Made by a program: the position numbers and the translations under genes. Below the pieces are notes generated by a model, which had not been told where the DNA came from, did not search any database, and saw nothing but the letters and a program-made list of their open reading frames with translations. Source: Neodontobutis hainanensis (Eukaryota > Chordata > Actinopteri > Gobiiformes > Odontobutidae). Taken from it: DNA of 64,000 nt. The stretch lies in the NCBI GenBank assembly GCA_024349245.1, contig JALDNG010000099.1:2421001-2485000 (forward strand), written 5' to 3'. This document shows positions 55,276 through 64,000 of this stretch, piece after piece (the stretch's first letter is position 1; the number at the start of each line of letters is the position of its first letter).

Positions 55276-56196
55276 ATGAATGGGACTTACATCGGGCATA
55301 ACATCCATCCATGCTTTGAATTTGATAATATGACTTACATTTTTTCCAGTAATCCTTCTGTACTCTGTGTACTGGTATATCTTTCTCTTGGACTGTTATC
55401 AGCTGCAACAGTTTGTGGAAACCTTCTTGTAATCATCTCTATTGTTTATTTCAAGGAGCTCCATATTCCCACAAATTACCTTATCCTCTCTCTGGCTGTG
55501 GCTGACCTGCTCATTGGAATTGTAGTCTTTCCTTTCAGCATGGCACATACTGTAAACTCATGTCTCTATCAGGAAGATGTCTTTTGTAAAATACGTGACT
55601 TTATTGACGCTACACTCAGTACGTCCTCTATTCTGAACTTGTGCTGTATTTCTATTGACCGTTATTATGCCATCTGTAATCCTCTCACATATAAAACCAC
55701 AGTAACTGGTCATGTGGCTGGGATCATGATCTTGGTGACTTGGAGTGTTGCGGCTATGATCGGTATTGGCACCTTTGAAGAAGTGGTGTTACATTACATT
55801 CTTGGACCTGTTTTTGCTTTTTTTGTGCCTGCAATCATCATGCTCTGTATTTATCTTAAGATTTTCTTTGTTGCTCAGAGACAGAGAAACTTAATCCAAA
55901 TTTCTAAATCAGGAGCTATCAGTAAAATGGAAAGGAAAGCCACTAAAACTCTTGCCATAGTGATGGGAGTTTTCCTTTTATGTATGACTCCGTTCTTTCT
56001 TTCTAGTTTTTCAGCCTTTAACAAATGACCCCCAACGTTCGCTCTGTTTGAAGCCCTCAACTGGCTCACACTGTCCAATTCAACGCTCAACCCTTTCATT
56101 TATGCCTTCTTCTACAGCTGGTTCAGATCTGCCTGTAAAATAATATTATCTGGACAGATATTCAAAGGTGACTTTGCCAACACAAAAATAATATGA
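55276..56196 (+). pseudogene. TAAR copy 5, promoter cut off by LTR element, premature stop
   Basis: Just after the LTR, the target duplication ATGAA restores an ATG (55276), so the frame reads MNGTYIGHN as in copies 2 and 3. The receptor runs through TM6 (D3.32 kept in DFIDATL, DRY kept, loop-2 deletion at about 55767-55783, CMTP). A 2-base deletion near 56003-56006 then leads to TGA at 56026-56028, before TM7. A further 1-base loss at about 56030 restores the frame, and TM7 (NSTLNPFIYAFFYSWF) is still readable, ending NTKII at TGA 56194-56196. The copy is dead in TM7 and detached from its promoter. Confidence 0.9.
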
Positions 56197-57420
56197 CGTG
56201 TTGCTTGTATCAGATATTATTATTTTGAACCAAGAACCTCAAATGGTGGGTCAGGACCTAAAAAGAGGGTCGAAGGCAGGTTTTTAGTGGGTGGCTAAAA
56301 AACCTGTTGCATTCAAATTATTGCTGTCAATCAATGAAAAAAAAAAAGATTAATCACAATTGAATACAATTTTAAAACATGTGGATAAACAATGTAACAA
56401 TGCAGTGTTTGAATAAAAATGCCTGAAAAGTTAAAGAATACAAATTCCTCAATTTTATTTATTCTTGGTGCTTACATTTATATAACGTTAAATCAAATGT
56501 CTGTGAGAACAGAAGTCTGTTTTTGTGAACAGCAGAAACAGTTAGCAAAGCATGTAAATAAATAAGAGTGCAATTAAATCACACACAAATGGTCAAGTTT
56601 GCATGTATTTGTATTTATCTTGCAATAATTTATGCTTTAAATCTTAGGATACAAATGAAACAGCTTCTTTCCAGCCTTAAGTTTAACATTATTTTTATCA
56701 CTATACATTTGTGCAAATTAACTTAAAATGCCTTTTCTGCAGTGCAAATTGTTGGCATTTTCAGATGAGAGTGCTCATATTATTTTCTCTACAATGAATT
56801 TCGTCAAGAAAAGAGACTTTAACCCTTGTGGCACCTTGGGGTACACAACGTCTACATTCTGCTTATTTTATGTTTTTGATTTTCAATATATTGCTCAGTT
56901 TATAGACAACCTTTTTTTTATTATTGTTTATTTTTATTTTTTTCCATGATCCCCTTCTTCAAAGTGTTCAGAACAAGAGATATGCATTTTACATACCCTT
57001 TTCACCCTCGTGCCCGATTTGGTCCCGCTGACACATTATAACTACATATTTTTTATGTACTGTAATACTGACATTTTATAATACTTTGACCATAAATACC
57101 AAAAAAAATCCAAGCCTCTGCCTTCAAAATACAAGGAAAACAGGTTTTAAACCAAAAAAATATATATTTTTGTATTGCATAGCCATGGTATAAAGGCAAA
57201 AACCTAATTTTAATTTTGTTGGGAATGCATCCTGGAATAAATTAAAATTTGTAGTTTTGGTAACACTTTCTTTTAGGGTATACATATTAATGGCTAACTA
57301 TGTGCTAATTTGTAAACTTATTAACAAATGATTAGCTCTTAATTTTGTATTTATAAACAACCTATTAATAACCTAATAATTTGGTATGGTCTTATTCTAC
57401 AACTAATTAGTCAATAACTT
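56197..57420. other. TAAR 5 3' flank and AT-rich DNA
   Basis: The first 260 bases repeat the TAAR 3' flank (GTGGGTGGCTAAAAAACCTG). Beyond that only AT-rich sequence is seen, with no gene. Confidence 0.55.
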
Positions 57421-57479
57421 ACACTTTATTTTTTATTTTTATTTTTTTTTTATGGAAAATTATCCTTAATTTGACCCAG

Positions 57480-59460
57480 TGATCATGCACGAAAATCCTA
57501 AAGTTCAAGGTCGGCAAAAAATGTATATATCTGACGTCCCCCCAAAAAAAAAATAGTAAAATTTTTTTCAATGTAGAAATACAAAACTTGGTACATCCTT
57601 AGGACACCTCAGGGCAAACAGAAAAGTCTATGAGCCACAGCCTAAACTCAACAGGAAGTCTGCCATGTGGGGTGAAAGGCACGACCACCTAAATCACACC
57701 CCTTACGCCAAAAGATTCAACTCATTGTGTTTTTGTCTAAATGGCCCCAAATTTGTTGAGTATCATCTAGACACTAGTGCCAACCAAACTTGTCATTTTG
57801 TTTTTGATATCTTATCGGGTGTGGGTGTGGCAAGCCTGTAACGAGGCGGCCATTTTTGTGGTAATAAATTATCCCTTAACTCTCAAACGCCTTCTTGGAT
57901 CAAGTTGGACCCAAAAAGGCGTTTGTGCACATTCATGACCTGAACACAAAGATATGTAAATAAAAGGGTTAGCTTTAGAAATGGCCCTCTAGCGCCCCCT
58001 ACAAACTTATAATGGGACCCAAGAATTTAGTTTGTCATAGAGACATGAAATTTGGTACACACATCACTTATGTCATGACAAACATAAAAGCCAATGACAA
58101 CCACCCCCTATCTATAAATGTGTTGCCATAGCAACGGCACAAATATGTGGAAAAAGTCAATGGGAAGGGAAGATTTTAGTTTGTCGTAGGCAAATGAAAC
58201 TTGGTACACACATCCAGCATGGGCTAATGAACATAAAAGCCAATGGGGACCACACCCTATCACACACGAGAAGGCGGCCATTTTGAATTGAAGATGTGAT
58301 GTGAACCATCTTAGAATACACCTCACTTTTAAAAATTGACAGAAAATAGCTGCTTCATTCAACAAACACCAAACTCAGACAAATGAGCTAAACACACGTG
58401 TGCACAATAGACAGTGCCTTTTCTTGTTGTTTTTGCTCAATTTATATATTTTTTATTTAAATTTTTCTGCAAAATGATCCATAAATTTGACCCAGTAAAA
58501 GTGCGCAAAAAGTACATTTTATTGGCCACTAAATTCAAGCCTGGAGAAAAATGTATGTATTTTAAGTATTTGAAAAAATAATAAAAATAAATGACTCAGT
58601 GGCGACCCCTGGAAAATGAAAATACATTCGGCCTAAGGAAAGTGAAAGTAATTTTTTCCAACGTAGAAAAATGAAACTTGGTACATCCATAGGACACCTC
58701 ATGACAAACAGAAAAGTCTATAACAGCCACAGCCTAAACTCAACAGGAAGTTCGCCATGTGGGGTGGAACGCGCGACCACCTAAATCACAACCCTCGCTT
58801 CAAAAGATTAAACTCAATGTGTTTTCTTCTAAAAGGCTCTAAGTTTGTTGAGTATTATCTGGACACAAGTGCCAAAAAAGTTATCAGTTTGTTTTTAAAT
58901 ACATTTGTGGCTATGGTCGTAATGAGCCTGTGAAGAGGCAGCCATTTCTTTGGGAAATAAATGCCATTTTCCCAATTGCCAGGATGCTTTCTTTGGAGGA
59001 GGCTCCTCCAGAGCCAAGACTAGAGTCTTGGAAAACTACTCAGAATCTTTTGGAACTGGTAAACTTGGTATTTTAGACAACTAATATTTACATTTTTACT
59101 TTTTAACAGGGGGGTGCAGCACTTTCTGAGTCATTGCAAATCTTCAGCCAGTACTTTGATTTTCTCGCCTCAGCCCAAGCATAATCTATTATTTTCAAAA
59201 GTTCAGACAGCTCCCAGGAAAACCAGGGAATGTGGAGACCTTTAACTCTAAATACAAGGTGGTGTAGCAGGTCCCAGCAGTAGCACAGGCCCGAGGTGAT
59301 GAAGCAGGCTCCAGCCAGAAGAAGATTCAAGCAGAGGAACAGGCCCGGTTATTTGACATTACCGTGAAGTTTACGCTTTAAAGCACGAAATGCATTCCTC
59401 CGAATACATGTGTCCCCGCGGTCGCAAGGGAGGTGACGGCCTTTATCGCCGCTTGCAGCT
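57480..59460. repeat. Diverged interspersed repeat with a tandem duplicated unit
   Basis: About 57560-57840 and 58650-58930 are diverged copies of one sequence (AACTTGGTACATCC, AACAGGAAGT, CATGTGGGGTG, TTTGTTGAGTAT), roughly 1.1 kb apart. Shorter GAAACTTGGTACACACATC units lie at about 58050 and 58195. The right part (59360-59460) has CGCGGTCGCAAGGGAGG and TATCGCCGCTTGCAGC, seen again at 59610-59660. The features resemble widespread fish repeats; I cannot assign a family. Confidence 0.6.
59120..59335 (-). mobile_element. Short LINE fragment, same as 21945-22076
   Basis: The minus strand reads GLHIPWFSWELSELLKIIDY, AWAEARKSK. It matches 21945-22076 closely (ACCAGGGAATGTGGAGACCT in both) and then continues in unrelated repeat sequence. 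It is probably an endonuclease-RT linker of a fish LINE. Confidence 0.5.
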
Positions 59461-59785
59461 TTAATTATATATTATTATTATTATTTTAAATTATATAAAA
59501 TATTAATTATTTTAAATGTATTATTATTATTATTATTAGGCCCGAGCCGGTGATAACTGGGAGGTTAAAAGCACGCTTTAAAGCACGAAATGTCCTCTCT
59601 CGGATACATGTGTTCCCGCGGTCGCAAGGGAGGCGAGGGCCTTTATTGCGGCTTTAATTATTATTATTATTATTACTATTATTATTATTATTATTATTAT
59701 TATTAAACACGCTTAATTTCTGCTTATTACTATCAAGTAAGGATGTAGTAATAGGCTTTTGTTAGTTATTATTATTATTAGGGGT
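59460..59785. repeat. (ATT)n microsatellites between repeat remnants
   Basis: ATT/TTA runs occur at about 59466-59540, 59650-59705 and 59768-59780, flanking a second copy of AAGCACGAAATG...CGCGGTCGCAAGGG. Confidence 0.8.
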
Positions 59786-59823
59786 TAGTACCATGCAAAG
59801 TTTCTTTTTTACTTATTAAGACT

Positions 59824-60300
59824 GTAGCAGATCAGTCTTCGAATTCCACACCCACAAATTAACACCTATGTTCTAACCATCTCCAGATGGTCAGTGGTTG
59901 TAAGACCAAAAGAACCATGCCAGAATCCCTGGCGCCATGTCAGGCCAGCATAAATTCTGTGAGATAAGACTGTTTATCCAGCTTTCCGAGAACATTTTAT
60001 TTCCATTCTGATTAACACAGGAATGCTTTAATCATAGCCTTGAAAATGTTCAAAGGTCACCCCTAGTGGTCGAATGGATGAATGACTCTGACTCTTCATC
60101 AACCTGACACCACCGCACAACGACCCATCTGGAGTGACATGCACGTTGCAACCCCTCTGTTGTTCGGAACCAGGCAGGATGCGCCAAATTCTGGAGGACA
60201 CTTTGGACCTTGTCGCGAGGGCCTCACTGCACCGATCCCAAGACCAGAGTGAGTTTTGCACGTGACACACACGACAAAATTAAATAGAAATTAATTTTAA
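59824..60300 (+). repeat. Diverged LTR fragment related to the gag-only element
   Basis: It starts TGTAGCAGATCAGTCT then CGAATTCCACAC, closely like the LTR start at 28369 (TGTAGCAGATCAGTCTCC, AATTCCACAC). It later keeps CAGGAATGCTTTAATCA, similar to TAGGAATGCGTTTGATCA. The right end is unclear; it may be cut by the LINE fragment at 60346. Confidence 0.6.
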
Positions 60301-60345
60301 GAAATTAATATTAATATCAAAGGTAATTACCTACTGCCAACATGC

Positions 60346-60860
60346 GTGCACCGACCTAAAGTTCACCGACTGCAGAGCGGCGTGATTGAGCGGCGGAGAT
60401 TCCCTCGCACGCAGCCCGCACCTGAATCCTCAACAGCCGGCAACAAGAAAGCAGCGTCAGGGAGAGCTGGTCGGAGCCACCAATTTTTCGCAGACCGTGG
60501 ATTTTCCATTCAGCGAACAGCCAGAAACATCCGTACATAATGAAGCCAGGTAAGCCTTGAGTCTTACGAGCACCCCTCCTCTTTTTCCGTGTCTCCGCTT
60601 CTTGTTGCGAGGCAACGTGCAAAAAGGACGCCACAGATAGGCTGGCACAGCGGCTAGCAGAGGCTGCGGCGTTTTTGAATGGCCATATTTAACAAAATCA
60701 GTCAGGTTGTTTGCCGTATCCCGTATTTTTAGCAGGGTCAGGCGTTCATACACCAATAGCAATGACACATTATTAATGATACACAGGATAAATACAAAAA
60801 TTTGCAGAAAAGTCAAGAGACGTGGACATCAGGCCATACACAGCGGCGCCATCTTGAAAC
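60346..60860 (-). mobile_element. LINE 5' end fragment (leader ORF)
   Basis: On the minus strand the frame 60816-60457 reads FLQIFVFILCIINNVSLLLV, then YERLTLLKIRDTANNLT and a basic KKRRHGKRGG region. This parallels the leader of the L2 at 27340-27620 (hydrophobic stretch, YDRQALLSIR, basic stretch). AAGATGGCGCC (complement of 60846-60856) marks the element start. Only the 5' part remains. Confidence 0.65.
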
Positions 60861-61116
60861 TATATTCTGAATGTGATCCCATGAGTAGGAAGGCGATTTT
60901 ATTTTTTGGTGGCTCTGGCTCCATTTCACCTAAATAAGCCTGAGCTTTTTTGCCCTTCAGCATCTCACTCACTGTTTAACACACTTTTTTTTATTTCTTT
61001 AGGCCTGGGGCAGGAACATGAGATACCATTGTGCGTAAGAGAGGTTAGAGTGGAGGCAGCACAACAAAGAAAGACAAATACTTTTCTGCACCTTGGAGTC
61101 CTTTATATCAAAGCCT

Positions 61117-61350
61117 CCTAGGTGCAGTCAGTAGTTCAGCGGTAGAGCGACCGTCCTTCGACCGCCAGGTAGTTGGTTTGATCCCCACTTGAAACATCCC
61201 ATAACATCATGATATCCCGCTCTCCCCCACATACTGTTGTGTCCTTGGGCAAGACACTTAACCAACCTTGCCTCCAGTGGTGTCAGCTGTAACACTGGTA
61301 AAGTGCTTTAGTGCCTATTAGGTGGGAAAGCGCATATTTCATATATATAT
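61117..61350 (+). repeat. tRNA-derived SINE
   Basis: The head has a pol III A box (TAGTTCAGCGG, 61132-61142) and B box (GGTTTGATCCC, 61175-61185). The body contains TGTCCTTGGGCAAGACACTT, widespread in fish SINEs, and the end is AT-rich (ATATATATATGAAAG). It cannot form a functional tRNA. Confidence 0.7.
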
Positions 61351-61614
61351 GAAAGAAAAAAAAGCCTGATAAGGTAAAAATTTTATTTTATCTATTTTAA
61401 TAATGCTTCAATTAAAGCTCTAAGCTTACATTAAACTACATCTTGTGAAAGCCAAAACTGCACATTTTTTAACCTGAAGTAGTGACAATGTGAGTGGGTG
61501 TTTGCTGACAAGAAAGTTGTAAAGGTAATATTAAAATGTACTTAATAATATATTTTATTTAATTAACAAAATGTAACAGAAACAAGATATTTCTAAATAT
61601 ATATAAGAGAACAC

Positions 61615-61740
61615 CCACAATGACCGTCTAATTACCGAGAACAATCTGATTGGATCACACTAGTTTCGTCAGCCTTGGAACAGACACAGGGGTTGATATG
61701 TTCTGTGTAGAGGCAAAGTTGCAAGCATACCAACATGAAG
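61615..61740 (+). promoter_or_regulatory. Diverged TAAR promoter block, copy 6
   Basis: It keeps CTGATTGG (61646-61653) and TTTCGTCAGCC, but the AATAAAAA box is gone and the rest differs. This is the most diverged of the six blocks, matching the more diverged receptor. Confidence 0.45.
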
Positions 61741-61815
61741 ACACAGACTTCTGGCTGTCAATGGACATGAGCGGAGTCGTGTATTCTTTTTGACACTGAA
61801 AAGCATTTTCTAGAT

Positions 61816-62778
61816 ATGAGTCTGAACAGGACTTACACTAACATCCATCCATGCTTTGAATTTGATAATATGACTTACATTTTTCCAGTAATCCTTCTGT
61901 ACTCTGTGTACTGGTATATCTTTCTCTTGGACTGTTATCAGCTGCAACAGTTTGTGGAAACCTTCTTGTAATCATCTCTATTATTTATTTTAATCAGCTC
62001 CACAGTTCCACAAATTACCTTATCCTCTCTCTGGCTGTGGCTGACCTGCTCGTTGGAATTGTAGTCTTTCCTTTCAGCATGGCACATACTGTAACCTCAT
62101 GTCTCTATCAGAAAGCTGTCTTTTGTATAATACGTGACTGTTTTGATGCTATACTCTGTACGTCCTCTATTCTGAACTTGTGCTGTATTTCTATTGACCG
62201 TTATTATGCCATCTGTAATCCTCTCACATATAAAATCACAGTAACTGTTCATGTGGCTGGGATCATGATCTTGGTGACTTGGAGTGTTGCTGCTATGATT
62301 GGCATCGGTGTATTTTTAGGAGGATACAGCCAAGTAAACTGTGAAGAAATGTGCTCCATTGATGTGGTACTGTCAAATGTTATGGGACCTGTTTTTCGTT
62401 TACGTACCTGCAATCATCATGCTCTGTATTTATCTTAAGATTTTCTTTGTTGCTCAGAGACAGAGAAACATAATCCAGATTTCTAAATCAGGAGTTGTCA
62501 GTAAAATGGAGAGGAAGGCCACTAAAACACTGGCCATAGTGATGGGAGTTTTTCTTTTATGTATGACCCCATTCTTTCTTTGTGCTGTCTTTCTGCCTTT
62601 ATCTAATGACCCCCCACCACTCGCTCTGTTTGAAGCCCTCAACTGGCTCGCACTGTCCAATTCAACGCTCAACCCTTTCATTTATGCCTTCTTCTACAGC
62701 TGGTTCAGATCTGCCTGTAAAATAATATTATCTGGACAGATATTCAAAGGTGACTTTTCCAACACAAAATTAATGTGA
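61816..62778 (+). pseudogene. TAAR copy 6, two frameshifts
   Basis: ATG 61816 begins MSLNRTYTNIHPCFEF, shorter than the others. A T run of five (61880-61884) where copy 1 has six shifts the frame within the N-terminus. A 2-base loss near 62388-62400 shifts TM5. Outside these the receptor is well kept: D3.32 (DCFDAIL), DRY, complete loop 2 with both cysteines (VNCEEMCSID), CMTP, NSTLNPFIYAFFYSWF and NTKLM. Loop 2 is like copy 1, while QLHSSTNYL and DAILCTSS are shared with copy 3. Confidence 0.9.
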
Positions 62779-62831
62779 CGTGGTGCTTGTTTCAGATAAT
62801 ATTATCTCAAACCCAGAATCTCAAATGGTGG

Positions 62832-63461
62832 AGTTGTATTATTATATTATTATTAATATTTTTGATATTATGTGTTTTATTTTTTTGTATACTTATTTAG
62901 TTATTCATTTATGCGAGTTGATGAGTGAGTGATGAGTTTATGTTATTGGTTTATAGTATATACTTATGCATGGTTTATAATAAAGTAGGATGTTATATAT
63001 AATAGATCTAGAAACATATTAACAGAAAAGAGAAAACATAATGTCAGAGTGTATGGTTTTTACATGATAAGTTTAATGAACACACACAGGGAAGATCTAA
63101 GTTACAGATAAGAGGCATGTGCCTGGCACCAGAGGAGGTCAGAAAGTAACTGGGGCAGAGGTTACAAGAGAAAGGTGGGGGCCATTAGAAAGGAGGGGTC
63201 CTTGGCCCAGTGAAGAGGTATAAAGTCTATAAGTATGCTATAAGTATAAGTATATAAGTATATAAGTCTAGTTTGAAGAGACAATCATTAGTAGAATTTG
63301 GGATAGTCTATCCGGTCGTTTTGTTGTTGGGATTATGAACAATAAAGGACTCTATGGCATGGAGATGGTTGTGCATTTGTGAATTATTCCATACAATGGT
63401 GCATCTGAAGGCTGAGGGGTCAATTTCAGATAATGTTGCTACGACAGTATCTATTAGTACA
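62832..63461 (+). mobile_element. Solo-LTR-like insertion in TAAR 6 3' flank
   Basis: The duplicated TAAR 3' flank is interrupted between TCAAATGGTGG (ends 62831) and GTGGGTGAGGACCT (starts 63462), with GTGG on both sides. The 630-base insert has a TATA-like GGTATAAAG (about 63217) and AATAAA (about 63341), and ends AGTACA. It has no coding content. Exact ends could be a few bases inside, at TG...CA. Confidence 0.6.
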
Positions 63462-64000
63462 GTGGGTGAGGACCTAAATGTGGGTTGCAGGCAGATTTTT
63501 AGTGGGTGGTTTAAAAACTTTTTTAGTTCAAATCAGTGCTGTCAATCAATAATAAAGTTGAATCAAGTTATATATAATTTCTGATTAATCAAGATTAATT
63601 ACATTTTAACCCTGGTGGATAAACAATGTAAGCATGCAATGTTTGAAAGAAAGATGCCTGAAAGGTTAATTGTACTATAAATAAATTTGGATTTATTCAT
63701 ATTACTTACATATAATGTTAAATCAAATATCTGGGAGAATAGAAGTCAGAAAAGCCTAAGTTTGCTCACTCAGTGTTTGCTAAACTTTATGTCTCTAGGA
63801 CCAAGACATATACTGTATATAAAGACAGTTGTTGGCACACAAAGCTATATGATAATGTATTGTGGGGTTTTGGAATCCTCAATCAGAACATTTTTAACAG
63901 AATAAGTGTAATTTTCTGTAGACTGGTGTATTTTAACAGCTAGTATAAGATTATCAGAGATTATAATAGACTGTTATTACATTGTAAAACATTCATTTAT
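63462..64000. other. TAAR 6 3' flank, no further gene
   Basis: The flank of the TAAR unit resumes (CAGTGCTGTCAATCAATAAT). The rest is AT-rich and no gene is seen to the window end. Confidence 0.55.

Noticed and set aside
61130..61190. tRNA gene on the plus strand
   Set aside because: The boxes are good but the acceptor stem is absent and a SINE body follows.

Overview
The window looks like teleost fish genomic DNA. It holds a tandem array of single-exon olfactory-type trace amine-associated receptor (TAAR) genes, all on the + strand, and most of the remaining DNA is retroelement-derived. The retroelements belong to families typical of fish: Rex3, Rex1, L2/Maui-like LINEs, BEL/Pao, DIRS, sushi-type Ty3/gypsy chromoviruses, piggyBac and hAT. 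The species cannot be named from the sequence alone.

TAAR array: three receptors have open reading frames (3791-4774, 15505-16428, 20702-21625). Three are broken: 47247-48183 (one frameshift), 55276-56196 (frameshift and early stop, with an LTR element inserted at its start codon) and 61816-62778 (two frameshifts). Each copy is preceded by a repeated promoter block with an inverted CCAAT box; five of the six blocks also have an AATAAAAA box. Spacers between copies are also duplicated. Copies 2 to 5 share an in-frame 42-base deletion that removes both cysteines of extracellular loop 2. All six copies carry Met instead of Trp at the CWxP toggle position of TM6. The mix of shared traits indicates gene conversion or unequal crossing-over.

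Mobile DNA by region: 2.6-3.4 kb, DIRS fragment; 5.7-10.2 kb, decayed BEL/Pao element (-); 10.3-10.8 kb, hAT end; 11.7-15.0 kb, near full-length Rex3 (+); 17.5-18.4 kb, decayed gypsy; 19.5-23.3 kb, Rex3 and other LINE scraps flanking TAAR copy 3; 24.45-26.45 kb, L2-type LINE (-) split by a TTAA-flanked piggyBac remnant; 26.45-46.2 kb, a deep nest. In the nest, a gypsy element is interrupted by an L2 LINE (27.3-41.6 kb). The L2 is interrupted by a gag-only LTR element with 1.78-kb LTRs (28.4-39.2 kb), and that element's 3' LTR is interrupted by a Rex1 LINE (34.2-37.4 kb). At 49.36-55.28 kb lies a young, nearly intact sushi-type chromovirus (-) with 0.4% LTR divergence and a 5-bp target duplication inside a TAAR gene. 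From 57.5 to 61.4 kb there are diverged interspersed repeats, microsatellites and a tRNA-derived SINE.

No non-TAAR host protein gene, rRNA, functional tRNA or CRISPR was found. The main points of biological interest are the disulfide-less TAAR lineage, the start-codon LTR insertion, and two gypsy elements whose primer-binding sites match their own predicted RNA 5' ends, the hallmark of self-primed reverse transcription.
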